Shown: positions 34,074 through 44,656, counted from the first letter of the stretch. The stretch: DNA of 55,824 nt from Phycisphaeraceae bacterium (GCA_020849625.1 JADLFV010000018.1:1-55824); one strand, 5' to 3'. Program-made: numbers and translations. The notes: generated by a model not told the origin, from the sequence alone.

Positions 34074-34907
34074 ATGAGAGCCCAACTCAAACTACCCGGC
34101 CAACTGGAAGGCAGGCTCTGGCTGCACCGGACCCTTCCGGGGGCGGGTGCGGGTCGGGTCAGGCACACGCATGAGGAGCTGGAGTTCAACCTCGTGCAGC
34201 GCGGCGAGGCCAGTTACCTGGTGGGTGAGCGGCGCCACGACCTGCGTCCCGGCACGCTGATCTGGTTGTTTCCGGAGGACGAGCACCTGCTGCTGGATGA
34301 GTCGGACGACTTTGAAGCGTGGATCGCGGTGTTCCGCCCCAGCCTGGTGCGATGGAGCTGTCGCACAGATGAGTATTTGCCGTTGACGCATGCGCGACCC
34401 AGCGGCCCGATCACGCGCATGCTCGGCGCGGAAGCTGCGGCGCAACTGGAGCGCATGTGCGTTTCACAAGTTGCCCTGGAGCGCGAAGCGGATCGCTACA
34501 ACGCGGCGTTGACGGTGGTGTTGACCGAAGGCTGGTCATTGTTCTGCGCTGCGGCGCATGACCAGGGCGGCGCCGCGGTGCATCCAGCCGTGCGACGGGC
34601 GGTGAGTCTGCTGCACGGGAAAGGTGCGTGTTATTCGTTGGATCAGTTGGCACGCGAAAGCGGGTTGAGCCCCGCGCGATTGAGCCGGGTGTTCGCCCGG
34701 CAGATCGGCCAGAGTCTGAGCGCCTATCGCAACCGCGTGCGGCTGGATCGCTTCATGGACATCTTCGGGCGCGGGCGCGGCATCGACATCATGCCCGCGG
34801 CGATGAAAGCCGGTTTTGGCAGTTATCCGCAGTTTCACCGGGTTTTTCGTAGATTGACCGGACAGTCGCCGGCGCAGTACAAGCGGGCGCTGCGCGAGCG
34901 GCCGTGA
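34074..34907 (+). CDS. AraC family transcriptional regulator
   Basis: 277 residues: a cupin-like N-terminal sensor (RHTHEELEFNLVQRGEASYLV, then FPEDEHLLLDE) and the AraC double helix-turn-helix (YSLDQLARESGLSPARLSRVF, then PAAMKAGFGSYPQFHRVFRRL). It is divergent from the URO-D family gene and convergent with the sulfatase. No ribosome site precedes ATG 34074; a TTG at 34065 is possible. The second direct repeat of the candidate operator overlaps its expected promoter, which would fit autoregulation. Confidence 0.93.
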   Translation: MRAQLKLPGQLEGRLWLHRTLPGAGAGRVRHTHEELEFNLVQRGEASYLVGERRHDLRPGTLIWLFPEDEHLLLDESDDFEAWIAVFRPSLVRWSCRTDEYLPLTHARPSGPITRMLGAEAAAQLERMCVSQVALEREADRYNAALTVVLTEGWSLFCAAAHDQGGAAVHPAVRRAVSLLHGKGACYSLDQLARESGLSPARLSRVFARQIGQSLSAYRNRVRLDRFMDIFGRGRGIDIMPAAMKAGFGSYPQFHRVFRRLTGQSPAQYKRALRERP

Positions 34908-34950
34908 GAGATTGGCGGTAGTTTTCGCGAAGCCGCAAGCAGCCGGGGCG

Positions 34951-36450
34951 TCAGGTTGTGAGCAGACCGAGGCGCTGATATTGCTCGGCGGGTGCATCGC
35001 AATCGCGCATCAGGCGAACCATCTGCTGGATGAGTCGCTGCTCGACGGCCGCATCCTGAATGGGCTTGAGCTGCTGCGGATCATTCTGCAGGTCGAACAG
35101 TTGCGTGGCGAATTTGGCCTGGCGGCTGGACATGCTGCCGTTGAAGTTGGCGCGGACCTTCAGCAGGTGGCAGTTCTTTGTGAAGTTGAACGGCTCGCAC
35201 AGCTCGATCCGATCGCCGGCCAGCTCCTTCTCCGTCACGCGGTTGGCCATGGCGCAGGGCAGCAGGGTGTATTCGTAGAGCGGCTGATTGTCGTTGTTGA
35301 CGGGAGCACGCATGTAAACGTAACGGCCATCGGTGACGTTGATGTGACCACCGAAGACGCCGAAGATCGCCGCCTCGCGCACCGCCTGATCGCTGCGGAC
35401 ACACATGGCCAGGTCGTGGCCGCGCATGTCCGAGGTCGGCGCAATGCCGAAGTAGTTCAGCAGCGTGACGGGAATGTCGATGGCCGGTTGAATCAGGGCG
35501 TTGCGTCGTTCGCCGGCCTTGCCGCAGCGCGGATCCCAGATGAAGAACGGCGTGTGCGAGACTTCTTCATAGAAGGGCATCCACACCTTGGCGTACATTT
35601 CGTGTTCGCCCAGCAGGAAGCCGTGGTCGGTGCACACGATCAGCATGGTGTCCTTCCACAGGTCGTAGCGATCCATCTTGTCCATCACCATGCCCAGGCT
35701 GGCGTCGCACTTGGCCAGCAGCGACAGGTACTCAAAGCGCAGGTGCTCGGATTCTTCCAGCATTTCGGTGACGCGATCGTAGGGCGGCCAGTCGAAGTGT
35801 TTGCCCTTGTATTTGTCGTAATGCTCGGCGAAGCGATCCTTCCACATCCGATGGCTGAAGAACGGCTCGTGCGGATCGAAGGTTTCGATGGTCAGGCACC
35901 AGTTGTCCTGATCGTGATTGCGATCGATGTATTCCAGGCCGTTGCGGAAGGTGCGGGTCTGGCTGTGCTCAGCATCGGTGGGCGTGGCGGCGCGGTTGAT
36001 GAAGTCCTGCCGCCATTTGCGCCCGATCTTGCGGGCGTGCACCACGGGTGGAATGTCGGGATCAGCGACCTGCCCGATCCAGGGATCGCCTTCCTGGCCG
36101 CGACTGGCGTCCCAAGTGGTGTAGCGGCAGTGATAGTTCATCCCGCCGTCTTCAAAGTAGTGGTAGTGGTCAGTGGTCAGATGGGTGTGTACGCCGGCCT
36201 CGTGCAGCATTTCAGGCACGGAGTCATCGAACGGCTCGATGGCGCCCCAGGAGCGGTGCAGGAAGTTAGGCCGAGCGGTGTGCATGTCGCGCCGCGCGGG
36301 CATACAGGGCATGGAGCAGACGTAGCTGCGATCGAAGGTGACGGTGCGACGGGCCAGGCGGGCGAAGTTGGGGGCGATCGATTCGCTGCAGCCGTAGGGA
36401 GGCAGGAAATGCCGGTTGAGCGTGTCGAACATCACCACGATGGCTTTCAT
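34951..36450 (-). CDS. Cys-type sulfatase
   Basis: 499 residues of the type I sulfatase family. The formylglycine motif C-x-P-x-R is C49-M-P-A-R53, inside CSMPCMPARRDMHTAR. Metal-site residues are in IVVMFDTL near the start and CTDHGFLLGEHEMYAK (about 280-300). The Cys needs oxidation by a formylglycine-generating enzyme, not seen here. There is no signal peptide in front of MKAIVVMFDT, so it would act in the cytoplasm on imported sulfated sugars or on phosphonate/phosphate esters. Start 36450 is chosen because the domain begins there; the 78 bp upstream are open but not family-like. Confidence 0.92.
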   Translation of the reverse strand: MKAIVVMFDTLNRHFLPPYGCSESIAPNFARLARRTVTFDRSYVCSMPCMPARRDMHTARPNFLHRSWGAIEPFDDSVPEMLHEAGVHTHLTTDHYHYFEDGGMNYHCRYTTWDASRGQEGDPWIGQVADPDIPPVVHARKIGRKWRQDFINRAATPTDAEHSQTRTFRNGLEYIDRNHDQDNWCLTIETFDPHEPFFSHRMWKDRFAEHYDKYKGKHFDWPPYDRVTEMLEESEHLRFEYLSLLAKCDASLGMVMDKMDRYDLWKDTMLIVCTDHGFLLGEHEMYAKVWMPFYEEVSHTPFFIWDPRCGKAGERRNALIQPAIDIPVTLLNYFGIAPTSDMRGHDLAMCVRSDQAVREAAIFGVFGGHINVTDGRYVYMRAPVNNDNQPLYEYTLLPCAMANRVTEKELAGDRIELCEPFNFTKNCHLLKVRANFNGSMSSRQAKFATQLFDLQNDPQQLKPIQDAAVEQRLIQQMVRLMRDCDAPAEQYQRLGLLTT

Positions 36451-36566
36451 ATTCTTTCGTCCAGTCAACAGTGCAATGTAGGGCGAGGCTCGAACCATTC
36501 TGGTCAGTCGTCGCTCGCTGTTGAGCATGGTAGCGATTGCGACTGCGGCGTGCGGAGATTGGTATC

Positions 36567-37742
36567 ATGGCGGCCATGAAAACACCACGCTCCGTCAAGC
36601 TGCGCACGTACAAAGGCGAACCTTCCTGGACCCTCAGCAGCGATCGGGTGCTGGCCCTGGTCACCCGTGACGGCGGGCACCTGGGGCCGGTGACGTTCGA
36701 TCGCAAGGGCAAGGCGATTGAACCATTCAGCGTCGCGCCCTGGGGCGGTACGAAGATGGCCCTCAAGCAACCGGCCATCCTGCGCGTGCTGCGCGGTGAC
36801 TTCTTCTGCGCACCATTCGGGGGCAACAGCCAACCCTATCGCGGCGAGCAACATCCGCTGCACGGCCAGGCTGCCAACGAGCCTTGGACCTTCCGCTCGC
36901 TGCAACGCGATCCGGATCGCAGCACGCTTCACCTTTCTCTCAAGACCACCGTTCGCCGCGGGCAGATCGACAAGAAAATCACACTGATCGACGGCCACGA
37001 CGCGCTGTACGTCCAGCACGTCTTCAGCAAAACCTCCGGCCCGATGTGCTTCGGACATCACCCCATGCTCAAGCTGCCCGATACCCCCGGCAGCGGATTG
37101 CTGAGCTTCAGCAAGTGGACGCTGGGTCAGACGTATCACGATCCGGTGGAGAACCCGCAGCAGGGCGGCTACAGCATGTTCAAGCCCGGCGCGGTGTTCA
37201 AGCGGCTGGACCGCGTGCCCATGATCGATGGGACGACGACCGACGTTTCCTGTTACCCGGCCCGGCGCGGCTTCGAGGATGCGGTGCAGTTGATGGCCGA
37301 TCCCAAGCTAAAGTTGGCATGGTCGGCGCTGAGCGTGCCGTCGCAAGGTTACGTCTGGTTCAGCCTGCGCGATCCGAAGGTGCTCACCGGCACGGTGCTG
37401 TGGCTTTCCAACGGCGGGCGGTATTACGAGCCGTGGTGCGGCAGGCATATCAACGTCATCGGCATCGAAGACGTCACCGGCTATTTCTTCGACGGCATCG
37501 CCGCTTCATCCAAACCCAACCCGCATACCAAACGCGGCTACGTCACTGCGTTGAAGCTGAGCCCGCGCAAGAAGCTGGCGGTCAACTACATCATGGCCGT
37601 GGCGAAAGTTTCCAAGCGCTTCGGCCGCGTCAATGCCATCACGCCCGCCCCCGGAAGCGCAGGCGGCGTCACGCTGACCGGCGAACAAGGTGCGAAAGTC
37701 AACGTCCCGCTCGAGGTTGATTTCCTCGGCTCCGCGGGCTGA
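36567..37742 (+). CDS. Aldose 1-epimerase (mutarotase)-like protein
   Basis: 391 residues with a galactose-mutarotase-like beta-sandwich feel: [11 protein letters not shown] in the region where mutarotases carry a catalytic His, [17 protein letters not shown], and [28 protein letters not shown] near the end. I cannot assign a catalytic Glu with confidence. It lies between the sulfatase and the fucose isomerase genes, 40 bp before the latter, so interconverting sugar anomers for the isomerase is plausible. ATG 36576 is an alternative start. Confidence 0.7.
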   Translation: MAAMKTPRSVKLRTYKGEPSWTLSSDRVLALVTRDGGHLGPVTFDRKGKAIEPFSVAPWGGTKMALKQPAILRVLRGDFFCAPFGGNSQPYRGEQHPLHGQAANEPWTFRSLQRDPDRSTLHLSLKTTVRRGQIDKKITLIDGHDALYVQHVFSKTSGPMCFGHHPMLKLPDTPGSGLLSFSKWTLGQTYHDPVENPQQGGYSMFKPGAVFKRLDRVPMIDGTTTDVSCYPARRGFEDAVQLMADPKLKLAWSALSVPSQGYVWFSLRDPKVLTGTVLWLSNGGRYYEPWCGRHINVIGIEDVTGYFFDGIAASSKPNPHTKRGYVTALKLSPRKKLAVNYIMAVAKVSKRFGRVNAITPAPGSAGGVTLTGEQGAKVNVPLEVDFLGSAG

Positions 37743-37782
37743 TCCGTCAATCAATCAACATCTGTTACCAAGGATTATCGAC

Positions 37783-39456
37783 ATGGCGACCTACAAGACT
37801 CCCAAGATGAGCAAACCCAAGAAGGTCGGCTCCAGGACCGCGGTGCTGATCGCTTCGGGCGACCTGCGCGAAAGCGCCAACAGTGTCTGCTGGCCGGCCC
37901 AGCAACAACTGGAAGCTGACACCGTGGCCGCGTTCAAGGCACTGGGCTGGAAGATCGTTCGGGCAGGCAGCACGCAGCCTCACGGTTTCATCAGCAGCCA
38001 GAGCCTCGGCCGCGAGGTGTTCTCGACCATCCACCCCGATGCCCCGCTGGTCGTCGCCGAGGCGGTGTGGCAATACAGCCATCACGTGCTGGCTGGTCTG
38101 CTGGCTCATCGCGGGCCGGTGCTGATCCTGGCCAACTGGTCGGGGCAGTGGCCGGGCCTTGTGGGCGCGTTGAACCTGCGCGGCTCGCTGACCAAGGCGG
38201 GGCGCAAGTACAGCCTGCTCTGGAGCGAAGACTTTGCCGACAAGACCTTCCGCAAAAAGCTCGAAAGCTGGTGCAGGACCGGCAAGATCAAGCACGACCT
38301 CTCGCACGTGCAGGCGCTCAAGACCAACAAGTTGCCCGGCAAGGAGCGCAAACTGGGTGAGGCGTTGGCTGAACAACTCAAGCAGCGCTACGCCATCATG
38401 GGCGTGTTCGATGAAGGCTGCATGGGCATGTTCAACGCCATCATCCCCGATCACCTGCTCAACCCCACGGGCGTGTTCAAGGAGCGGCTGAGTCAGTCCG
38501 CGCTGTACTTCGCCGCCACGCAGGTCAGTGATGACGAGGCGCGTGCGGTGCGCAAGTGGTACGACGATGCGGGCATGAAGTTCAACACCGGCCCCAACGA
38601 CGCCACCGATCTGACCGACGCCCAGATATTGATGCAGGCCAAGACCTACATCGCGGCCGTACGCATCGCTGACGAGTTCGGCTGCGACGCCATCGGCATC
38701 CAGTATCAGCAGGGTCTCAAGGACCTGCTGCCGGCTTCCGATCTGGTCGAAGGCACGCTCAACTGCACGCAGCGTCCGCCGGTGACGCGGGCTGACGGCT
38801 CGATCATCCGCGAAGGCGAAGCGATCACACACTTCAACGAAGCTGACGAATGTGCCGGGCTTGACGGCCTGATCACGCATCGCGTGTGGACCGCCATGGG
38901 CATGTGCCCCGACAACACGCTGCACGATCTGCGCTGGGGCGATCCCGATGCCAGCGGCACGACCGATGAATACGTCTGGGTGTTTGAAATCTCCGGCTCC
39001 GTTCCGCCGACGCACTTTGCCGACAGTTGGAAGAGCGCGACCGGCGAGCGTCAGCCTGCGATGTACTTCCGTCTGGGCGGTTCGACCATCAAGGGCGTGA
39101 GCAAGGCCGGCGAAATCGTCTGGAGCCGTATCTACGTGGCTGACGACGCGCTGCACATGGACCTCGGCCGCGGCAAGGCGATCGACCTTCCCCCGCAAGA
39201 GACACAGCGCCGGTGGCAGTCGACCACGCCGCAGTGGCCGATCATGCACGGCGTGACCTACGGCGTGTCGCGCGATCAGATGATGGCCAAGCACCAGGCC
39301 AACCACATCCAGGTGGTTTACGCCGACAACGAAAAGTCCGCCGACCGCGCTCTGGCCGCCAAGGCTGCCATGGCCACGGCGATGGGCATCCAGGTGAACC
39401 TCTGCGGCAGCGCCAAGGACGGCACGCCCCTGTCGCAGCGCCTGGCGAAACTGTAA
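37783..39456 (+). CDS. L-fucose/D-arabinose isomerase family protein
   Basis: 557 residues of the FucI/AraA isomerase fold, expected to convert an aldose (L-fucose or a similar 6-deoxy sugar) to the ketose in the cytoplasm with a divalent metal. Recognisable segments are [53 protein letters not shown] (a Glu-containing metal-site region) and [25 protein letters not shown] precedes ATG 37783. It is followed 13 bp later by rhamnulokinase, so the kinase may serve both fuculose and rhamnulose. Substrate specificity cannot be fixed from sequence. Confidence 0.85.
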   Translation: MATYKTPKMSKPKKVGSRTAVLIASGDLRESANSVCWPAQQQLEADTVAAFKALGWKIVRAGSTQPHGFISSQSLGREVFSTIHPDAPLVVAEAVWQYSHHVLAGLLAHRGPVLILANWSGQWPGLVGALNLRGSLTKAGRKYSLLWSEDFADKTFRKKLESWCRTGKIKHDLSHVQALKTNKLPGKERKLGEALAEQLKQRYAIMGVFDEGCMGMFNAIIPDHLLNPTGVFKERLSQSALYFAATQVSDDEARAVRKWYDDAGMKFNTGPNDATDLTDAQILMQAKTYIAAVRIADEFGCDAIGIQYQQGLKDLLPASDLVEGTLNCTQRPPVTRADGSIIREGEAITHFNEADECAGLDGLITHRVWTAMGMCPDNTLHDLRWGDPDASGTTDEYVWVFEISGSVPPTHFADSWKSATGERQPAMYFRLGGSTIKGVSKAGEIVWSRIYVADDALHMDLGRGKAIDLPPQETQRRWQSTTPQWPIMHGVTYGVSRDQMMAKHQANHIQVVYADNEKSADRALAAKAAMATAMGIQVNLCGSAKDGTPLSQRLAKL

Positions 39457-39469
39457 ATGGAGGAACATT

Positions 39470-40912
39470 GTGGCTGATTCGTTGAACCTGGCGGCCGTGG
39501 ACCTGGGGGCATCCGGCGGGCGCGTGCTGCTGGCGCAGTTGCATGGCGGCAAGCTTGAGCTGCGCCAGATGCATCGCTTCGAGCATCGCCCGATCTATCT
39601 GCCCGACGATACCGCGCCCGGACTGTGGTGCTGGGACGTGCTGGGCATGTGGGAGCAGATCAAGCGCGGCCTTGCCCTGGCCGGGCAGCAGGTGCCGCGT
39701 CTCGACGGCATCGGTATCGACACCTGGGGCGTTGATTACGGTCTGCTGGATAAGTCCGGCCGACTCGTGCGGCCGCCCGTGGCGTATCGTGATCCACGCA
39801 CGGACAAGACTTGTCCGCGCGTGCTGGAAAAGCTCGGCCGCGACGCCATCTATCGCCGCACCGGCATCCAGTTCATGGCCCTCAACACGCTGTACCAACT
39901 GGCCGCCGACGCTGAGGATCCGCTGCAACCGCTGCAACGGACCGACAAGCTGCTGATGATGCCGCAGTTGCTGGCATACTGGCTGACCGGCGAAAAGGTC
40001 GGCGAACTGACCATGGCCAGCACGTCGCAGATTTACGATGCAGTTGAAGGGCGGTGGGTCAGCGAGTTTGCCGAGGCGCTCGGTGTGCCGTTGTCCATTT
40101 TTCCGGACGTCATTGCGCCTGAGAAGATCATCGGCACGCTGCGTTCGGCTGTGGCTGAAGAGTTGGGATTGTCGCCGAAGGTGCCGGTGATCGCCACCGG
40201 TTCGCACGACACCGCCAGTGCCGTGGCCGCGACGCCGTTGGGTGATAAAGAGTCGGCGTATCTGTCCAGCGGCACGTGGTCGCTGCTGGGTTTCGAGTTG
40301 GACGCGCCGCTGCGCAGCGATGCCGCTTTGGAGGCCAACTTCACCAACGAGTCCGGCGTAGCGGGGACTACGCGCCTGCTGAAGAACGTGACGGGTTTGT
40401 GGCTGGTGCAGGAGTGCCGCCGGGTGTGGGCCGAGGCTGGGCAGAAGTACAGTTACGAGCAGTTGGCCCAGTGGGCCGAGCAAGCGGGGCCTTCGCCGGG
40501 GCGGATCGATCCCAACGATTCCGTTTTCGCCTCGCCCGGCGACATGCCCGGCCGCATCGCTGAGCGCTGCCGCCAAGCGGGCATCGAACTGCCTGATTCG
40601 CCCGGCAAGATGGTGCGCCTGGTGCTCGACAGTCTGGCGAACAGCTACGCCCGTGTACTGGCCACACTCAGTCGCATCGCGAATCGACCGATCCATCGCC
40701 TGCACATCGTCGGCGGCGGCGGACACAATCAGTTGCTCAACCAGTTGACCGCCGATGCCACGAAACTGCCCGTGCAGGTCGGACCCTACGAAGCGACCGC
40801 CACCGGCAATGCCCTGGTGCAGGCCATCGCCCTGGGAGCGCTGCGGGACGTAAGCGAAGCGCGGTCCGTGGTGGCAGCATCGTTCGATCTCAAGAGCGTC
40901 GAGCCGCGCTGA
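39470..40912 (+). CDS. rhaB: Rhamnulokinase (FGGY family)
   Basis: 480 residues; phosphorylates L-rhamnulose to L-rhamnulose 1-phosphate. Rhamnulokinase hallmarks: AVDLGASGGRVLLA at the N-terminus (ATP site), GIGIDTWGVDYGLLD, VIATGSHDTASAVAA, YLSSGTWSLLGFE, NVTGLWLVQECRRVW and HIVGGGGHNQLLNQLTADA. The start is GTG 39470 with GGAGG 7 nt upstream, 13 bp after the isomerase stop. Acts after L-rhamnose isomerase (44657-45922). Confidence 0.95.
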   Translation: MADSLNLAAVDLGASGGRVLLAQLHGGKLELRQMHRFEHRPIYLPDDTAPGLWCWDVLGMWEQIKRGLALAGQQVPRLDGIGIDTWGVDYGLLDKSGRLVRPPVAYRDPRTDKTCPRVLEKLGRDAIYRRTGIQFMALNTLYQLAADAEDPLQPLQRTDKLLMMPQLLAYWLTGEKVGELTMASTSQIYDAVEGRWVSEFAEALGVPLSIFPDVIAPEKIIGTLRSAVAEELGLSPKVPVIATGSHDTASAVAATPLGDKESAYLSSGTWSLLGFELDAPLRSDAALEANFTNESGVAGTTRLLKNVTGLWLVQECRRVWAEAGQKYSYEQLAQWAEQAGPSPGRIDPNDSVFASPGDMPGRIAERCRQAGIELPDSPGKMVRLVLDSLANSYARVLATLSRIANRPIHRLHIVGGGGHNQLLNQLTADATKLPVQVGPYEATATGNALVQAIALGALRDVSEARSVVAASFDLKSVEPR

Positions 40913-40976
40913 AACGTTACGGTTGCGTCCTGATAAGATGACTGCATGACACATCTGCTTTCATAGGAGCAGCGCG

Positions 40977-41984
40977 ATGCGCACTTTCGTCGTCACGGTC
41001 CTGGTCTCGATCATCAGTCTGCTTTGTTTCGCATGCGGCCAGCAGTCGTCGCCACCACCCGCGGCGCAAGCGGACAGGACGCTGACTCTGGCGGTGATTC
41101 CCAAGAGCACCGGCGGCGAGTTCTGGGAAACCGTCCAGCAGGGCGCTCAGCAGGCTGCCGATGAACTGGGCGTCAAAATTCGCTGGGAAGGCACGCTGGG
41201 TGAAACCGAGATCGCTGAGCAGAACAAGATCATCGAGAACATGATCAACCTCGGCGTTGACGGCATCGTACTGGCGCCGCTGAACACCCGCGCCATGCGC
41301 AAGAACGTGCAGGCGGCCACTGATGCCGGCATCCCCGTGGTCATCATGGACTCAGCGGTCGAAGGCGACGCCCAGGTCAGTTTCGTCGCCACCGACAACC
41401 ACAAGGGCGGCGTCGTCGCTGCTGAGGGCATGAAGCAATTTCTCGGTGGTGACCTGAACGGCAAGCGGCTGCTGGTGCAGCGCTACGTGCAGGGCACCGG
41501 CTCCACCGAGGCCCGCGCCGACGGCTTCATCGAAACAGTCAAGGCTGGCGGCGCCCAGGTGCTGGCTGATCCTTATCCCGAGGACGGCACCGTGGCGGGC
41601 ACCAAGAAAACCGCCAGCAACACGCTGGAAGGTTTCGTCAAAGACGGCAAGCTGCAACTGGATGGCATCTTCGCAGCCAACCTCTACAGCACCGTGGGCA
41701 TGGCTGCTGCGCTCAACGACATGCGCAAGGGTGGCGTCAACGTGGAATTGATTTTCATCGGCTTCGATACCGACCCTCGCCTGCTGCGCCAGTTGCAGAG
41801 CGACAACATCCATGCCCTGGTCTCGCAGAACCCCAGAAAGATGGGCTACCTCGCGGTGCAGACGATGGTCAATCATCTGCGCGGCCGGGAAGTGCCCGAG
41901 TATGTGGAGACGCAAGTCGAACTGGTGACCAGGGACCGTCTGCAGAACGAGCCGGAGATCCGCCAACTTGTCGGCCTGGAGTGA
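40977..41984 (+). CDS. Sugar ABC transporter substrate-binding protein
   Basis: 335 residues of the RbsB-like periplasmic-binding family (LAVIPKSTGGEFWETVQQGA, then GVDGIVLAPLN, VVIMDSAV, RYVQGTGSTEARADGF, IGFDTDPRLLRQL). The N-terminus is a membrane-targeting signal ending SLLCFACG; Cys20 is a probable but non-ideal lipidation site. GGAG lies before the ATG. It is followed directly by the ATPase and permease genes of the same transporter. L-rhamnose is the likely cargo from context. Confidence 0.93.
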   Translation: MRTFVVTVLVSIISLLCFACGQQSSPPPAAQADRTLTLAVIPKSTGGEFWETVQQGAQQAADELGVKIRWEGTLGETEIAEQNKIIENMINLGVDGIVLAPLNTRAMRKNVQAATDAGIPVVIMDSAVEGDAQVSFVATDNHKGGVVAAEGMKQFLGGDLNGKRLLVQRYVQGTGSTEARADGFIETVKAGGAQVLADPYPEDGTVAGTKKTASNTLEGFVKDGKLQLDGIFAANLYSTVGMAAALNDMRKGGVNVELIFIGFDTDPRLLRQLQSDNIHALVSQNPRKMGYLAVQTMVNHLRGREVPEYVETQVELVTRDRLQNEPEIRQLVGLE

Positions 41985-41993
41985 TTGGCATTC

Positions 41994-43493
41994 ATGTCTG
42001 AATCGCGTTTGACCATGCGCGGCGTCAGTAAACGTTTCGGGGCGACTGTCGCCCTGCGGAACGTCAATTTGGCCGTGCAGCGCGGGCCGGTGATGGGGCT
42101 GGTCGGCGAAAACGGCGCGGGTAAAAGCACCTTGATGAAGGTTCTCTCCGGGGCTCATGCGCCTGATGAAGGGATGATGACGCTCGATGGCGAACCCTAT
42201 CGCCCGCGCCATCCGCTGGATGCCCGCCGGCAAGGTGTGGCGATGATCTACCAGGAGCTTTCGCTGGCTCCGCACTTGTCGGTGGCGGAGAACGTGCTGT
42301 TGGGCATCGAGCCGACACTTGGGCCATTTGTGCGACGAAAGCAGGCGCAAAAGATCACACGACACGCGCTGAACCAGGTGGGCTTGGAGCACGTTTCACC
42401 GACCGCGATCGTGGGGCATCTGTCGCTGGCGCAGCAGCAACTGGTGGAAATCGCCCGGGCGGTGGCCACCGAGTGCCGCGTGCTGGTGCTGGATGAACCG
42501 ACCAGCAGCCTGACCCGACAGGACATCGACCGCCTGTTTGCGTTGATCAGGCGACTGAAGGCCAAGGGCATGGCCATCATCTATATCTCGCATTTTCTGG
42601 AGGAAGTGCGGGCGGTGTGCGATCGCTTCAGCGTGCTGCGCGACGGCGAATCCGTGGGTGAAGGCGAAGTGTCGCAGGTCGGAAACAATGAAATCATCGC
42701 CATGATGGTGGGGCGGCAGGTGGATGATCTCTATCCCCGGAATGTGCATCAGGCGGGCGAGGTGGTGCTGAGTCTGCATGAACTGGCGGGCAAGCGCAAG
42801 CCGGCGTCTGCGAGCCTGCAACTGCGGCGCGGCGAGGTGCTGGGCATCGCGGGCCTGATCGGGGCGGGTCGCACGGAGATGATGCGGGCGATCTTCGGCA
42901 TGGACCCGCTGCGCAGCGGACAGGTGAAGATCGGCCTGTTCAACGCATCAACAACGTCGCGCGGCAACTGGCGGCGCGGCGCCGGCATGGTGAGCGAAGA
43001 CCGCAAGAATGAAGGTCTAGCGGTGGGCCTGAGCATCGCCCAGAACGTGACGCTGCCGAAGCTGCGCGGCTTGGGGCCGTGGCGCTTCGTGCGCCCAGGC
43101 AGGCAGAATACAGCAGTAAAACCGTGGATCGAGAAACTGGCGATTCGATGTCAGTCGGCAAGCGCGTCCGTGTCGTCACTTTCCGGCGGCAATCAGCAGA
43201 AAGTCGCCATCGCCCGACTGCTGCACGCTGATGTCGATGTGCTGCTGCTGGATGAGCCGACGCGCGGGATCGATGTGGGATCGAAGGCCCAGATTTATCG
43301 TCTGATTGATGAACTGGCCCGCGGCGGCAAGGCGGTGCTGATGGTCAGCAGCTATCTGCCGGAGTTGCTGGGCGTGTGCGATCGCATCGCGGTGATGTGT
43401 CGCGGCAGGCTCGGCGAGGCCCGGCCGGTGGATCAGTGGAACGAACATGATCTGATGGTGGCAGCCATCGGCAAGGATGAACAGGCGGCATGA
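41994..43493 (+). CDS. Sugar ABC transporter ATPase (RbsA-type, two NBDs)
   Basis: 499 residues, two fused nucleotide-binding domains. The first has Walker A GENGAGKST, signature LSLAQQQLVEIARA and Walker B VLVLDEPTSSL. The second has the degenerate Walker A GLIGAGRTE, signature LSGGNQQKVAIARLL and Walker B VLLLDEPTRGIDVG; this asymmetry is normal for RbsA-type proteins. ATG 41994 is preferred; TTG 41985 is in frame directly after the upstream stop. It overlaps the permease gene by 4 nt (ATGA). Confidence 0.95.
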   Translation: MSESRLTMRGVSKRFGATVALRNVNLAVQRGPVMGLVGENGAGKSTLMKVLSGAHAPDEGMMTLDGEPYRPRHPLDARRQGVAMIYQELSLAPHLSVAENVLLGIEPTLGPFVRRKQAQKITRHALNQVGLEHVSPTAIVGHLSLAQQQLVEIARAVATECRVLVLDEPTSSLTRQDIDRLFALIRRLKAKGMAIIYISHFLEEVRAVCDRFSVLRDGESVGEGEVSQVGNNEIIAMMVGRQVDDLYPRNVHQAGEVVLSLHELAGKRKPASASLQLRRGEVLGIAGLIGAGRTEMMRAIFGMDPLRSGQVKIGLFNASTTSRGNWRRGAGMVSEDRKNEGLAVGLSIAQNVTLPKLRGLGPWRFVRPGRQNTAVKPWIEKLAIRCQSASASVSSLSGGNQQKVAIARLLHADVDVLLLDEPTRGIDVGSKAQIYRLIDELARGGKAVLMVSSYLPELLGVCDRIAVMCRGRLGEARPVDQWNEHDLMVAAIGKDEQAA

Positions 43494-44542
43494 ACCAGGC
43501 AGCAGCGGACAAAGGGCGTTTGGATTTCCTGCGCAGCCCGTGGGTGAACACACTGGGCCGGTTCATGGCATTGGCCCTGGTGTTCCTGTTCTTCGCGTTG
43601 ATGGTCGAAGACGGCAAGTTCGTCTCGCTGCGCAACATGGAGAACATCGCGCGGCAATCGGCGGTCTATGCAACCGCCGCCCTGGGCATGACGCTGGTCA
43701 TTATCGCGGCCGGCATCGAACTGTCGGTGGGGTCGATCATCGCCCTGTCGGTGATCATCGTGGCGTGGGTGCTGAACCTTTCGGCGGTCGGTAAGGACGG
43801 CGTGACGGTTTACCTGATCCAGCAGCACCCGGTGATGCTGCCGATCGTGGCGCTGGCGGCCGGGGTGTTCATTGCGGTGGTGTCGGGCATGTGCAACGGT
43901 GCGCTGATCGTGGGCCTGCGCCTGGCGCCGTTCATCGTGACGCTGGGCACCATGGGCATCTTCCGCGGACTGGCCAAGGGCATTGCGCACGAAAAGGACA
44001 TTTATCCGCCGCAGGACACCTGGCTGACCGGCATCATGGACCCGACACTGACCAATCCGGCCAAGCAATGGATGCTGCTGCCGGTGGGGATCTGGATGCT
44101 GATCGTCGCGGCGATTGCGGCAGCGCTGCTGCTGCGCTACACGCGCTTCGGGCGGCACGTTTATGCGGTCGGTTCCAACGAGGAAACCGCGCGGCTGTGC
44201 GGGGTGCCGGTGGGGCGGACCAAGATTCTGGTTTACACGCTGGCGGGTTTGTTTGCGGGACTGGCTGGTCTGATGCAGTTCTCCTTTATCAGCGGTATCG
44301 GGCAGCCCATGACCGGCGTGTCGTATGAACTGTTCGTCATCGCCGCGGTGGTCATCGGCGGCGGCAGCCTGATGGGCGGCGAAGGCTCGATCCTCGGCTC
44401 CATCATCGGGGCCCTGATCATCACCATCCTCTACATGGGTGGCCAACAGATGGGCTGGCCCAAGTGGGTGCAGGAAATGGTCATCGGCGGCATCATCATC
44501 GCGGCGGTGGCGCTGGATCAACTCAGGCACCCGCGGAAGTAG
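43490..44542 (+). CDS. Sugar ABC transporter permease (RbsC-type)
   Basis: 350 residues with 8-10 hydrophobic helices. Family segments: AALGMTLVIIAAGIELSVGS, FIVTLGTMGIFRGLAKG, YAVGSNEETARLCGVPV and GVSYELFVIAAVVIGGGSLM. It is the only permease of this locus, so the channel is presumably a homodimer; the rhizobial RhaSTPQ system has two different permeases. The stop codon lies inside a short tandem repeat (44531-44571). Confidence 0.95.
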   Translation: MNQAAADKGRLDFLRSPWVNTLGRFMALALVFLFFALMVEDGKFVSLRNMENIARQSAVYATAALGMTLVIIAAGIELSVGSIIALSVIIVAWVLNLSAVGKDGVTVYLIQQHPVMLPIVALAAGVFIAVVSGMCNGALIVGLRLAPFIVTLGTMGIFRGLAKGIAHEKDIYPPQDTWLTGIMDPTLTNPAKQWMLLPVGIWMLIVAAIAAALLLRYTRFGRHVYAVGSNEETARLCGVPVGRTKILVYTLAGLFAGLAGLMQFSFISGIGQPMTGVSYELFVIAAVVIGGGSLMGGEGSILGSIIGALIITILYMGGQQMGWPKWVQEMVIGGIIIAAVALDQLRHPRK

Positions 44543-44571
44543 CCCCCGGAAGTAACACCCGGAAGTAACAC
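44531..44571. repeat. 14-bp tandem repeat spanning the permease stop codon
   Basis: CCGCGGAAGTAGCC, CCCGGAAGTAACAC and CCGGAAGTAACAC follow one another; the TAG stop (44540-44542) is inside the first unit. The CCCCGGAAGT core recurs elsewhere in the window. Confidence 0.7.
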
Positions 44572-44588
44572 CGCAAAATACATAGCGA

Positions 44589-44638
44589 CGCGACTTGTCG
44601 CGTTTGCATACACATCACGAGAGCGCGGCAGAGCCGCG
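44589..44638. terminator. Hairpin pair between convergent permease and rhaA genes
   Basis: CGCGAC-TT-GTCGCG (44589-44602) followed by TTT, then CGCGGC-AGA-GCCGCG (44624-44638). Both are perfect short stems in the 114-bp gap between converging genes. The second belongs to a GCGCGGCAGAGCCGCGGCGC repeat style found between planctomycete genes. Probable bidirectional transcription end. Confidence 0.5.
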
Positions 44639-44656
44639 GCGCTACGTAGCGGATGT

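Noticed and set aside
37765..39552. 595-codon minus-strand frame opposite the fucose isomerase gene
   Set aside because: The plus strand encodes a recognisable isomerase with ribosome site; the antisense product is Arg/His/Ala-rich with no family signature.
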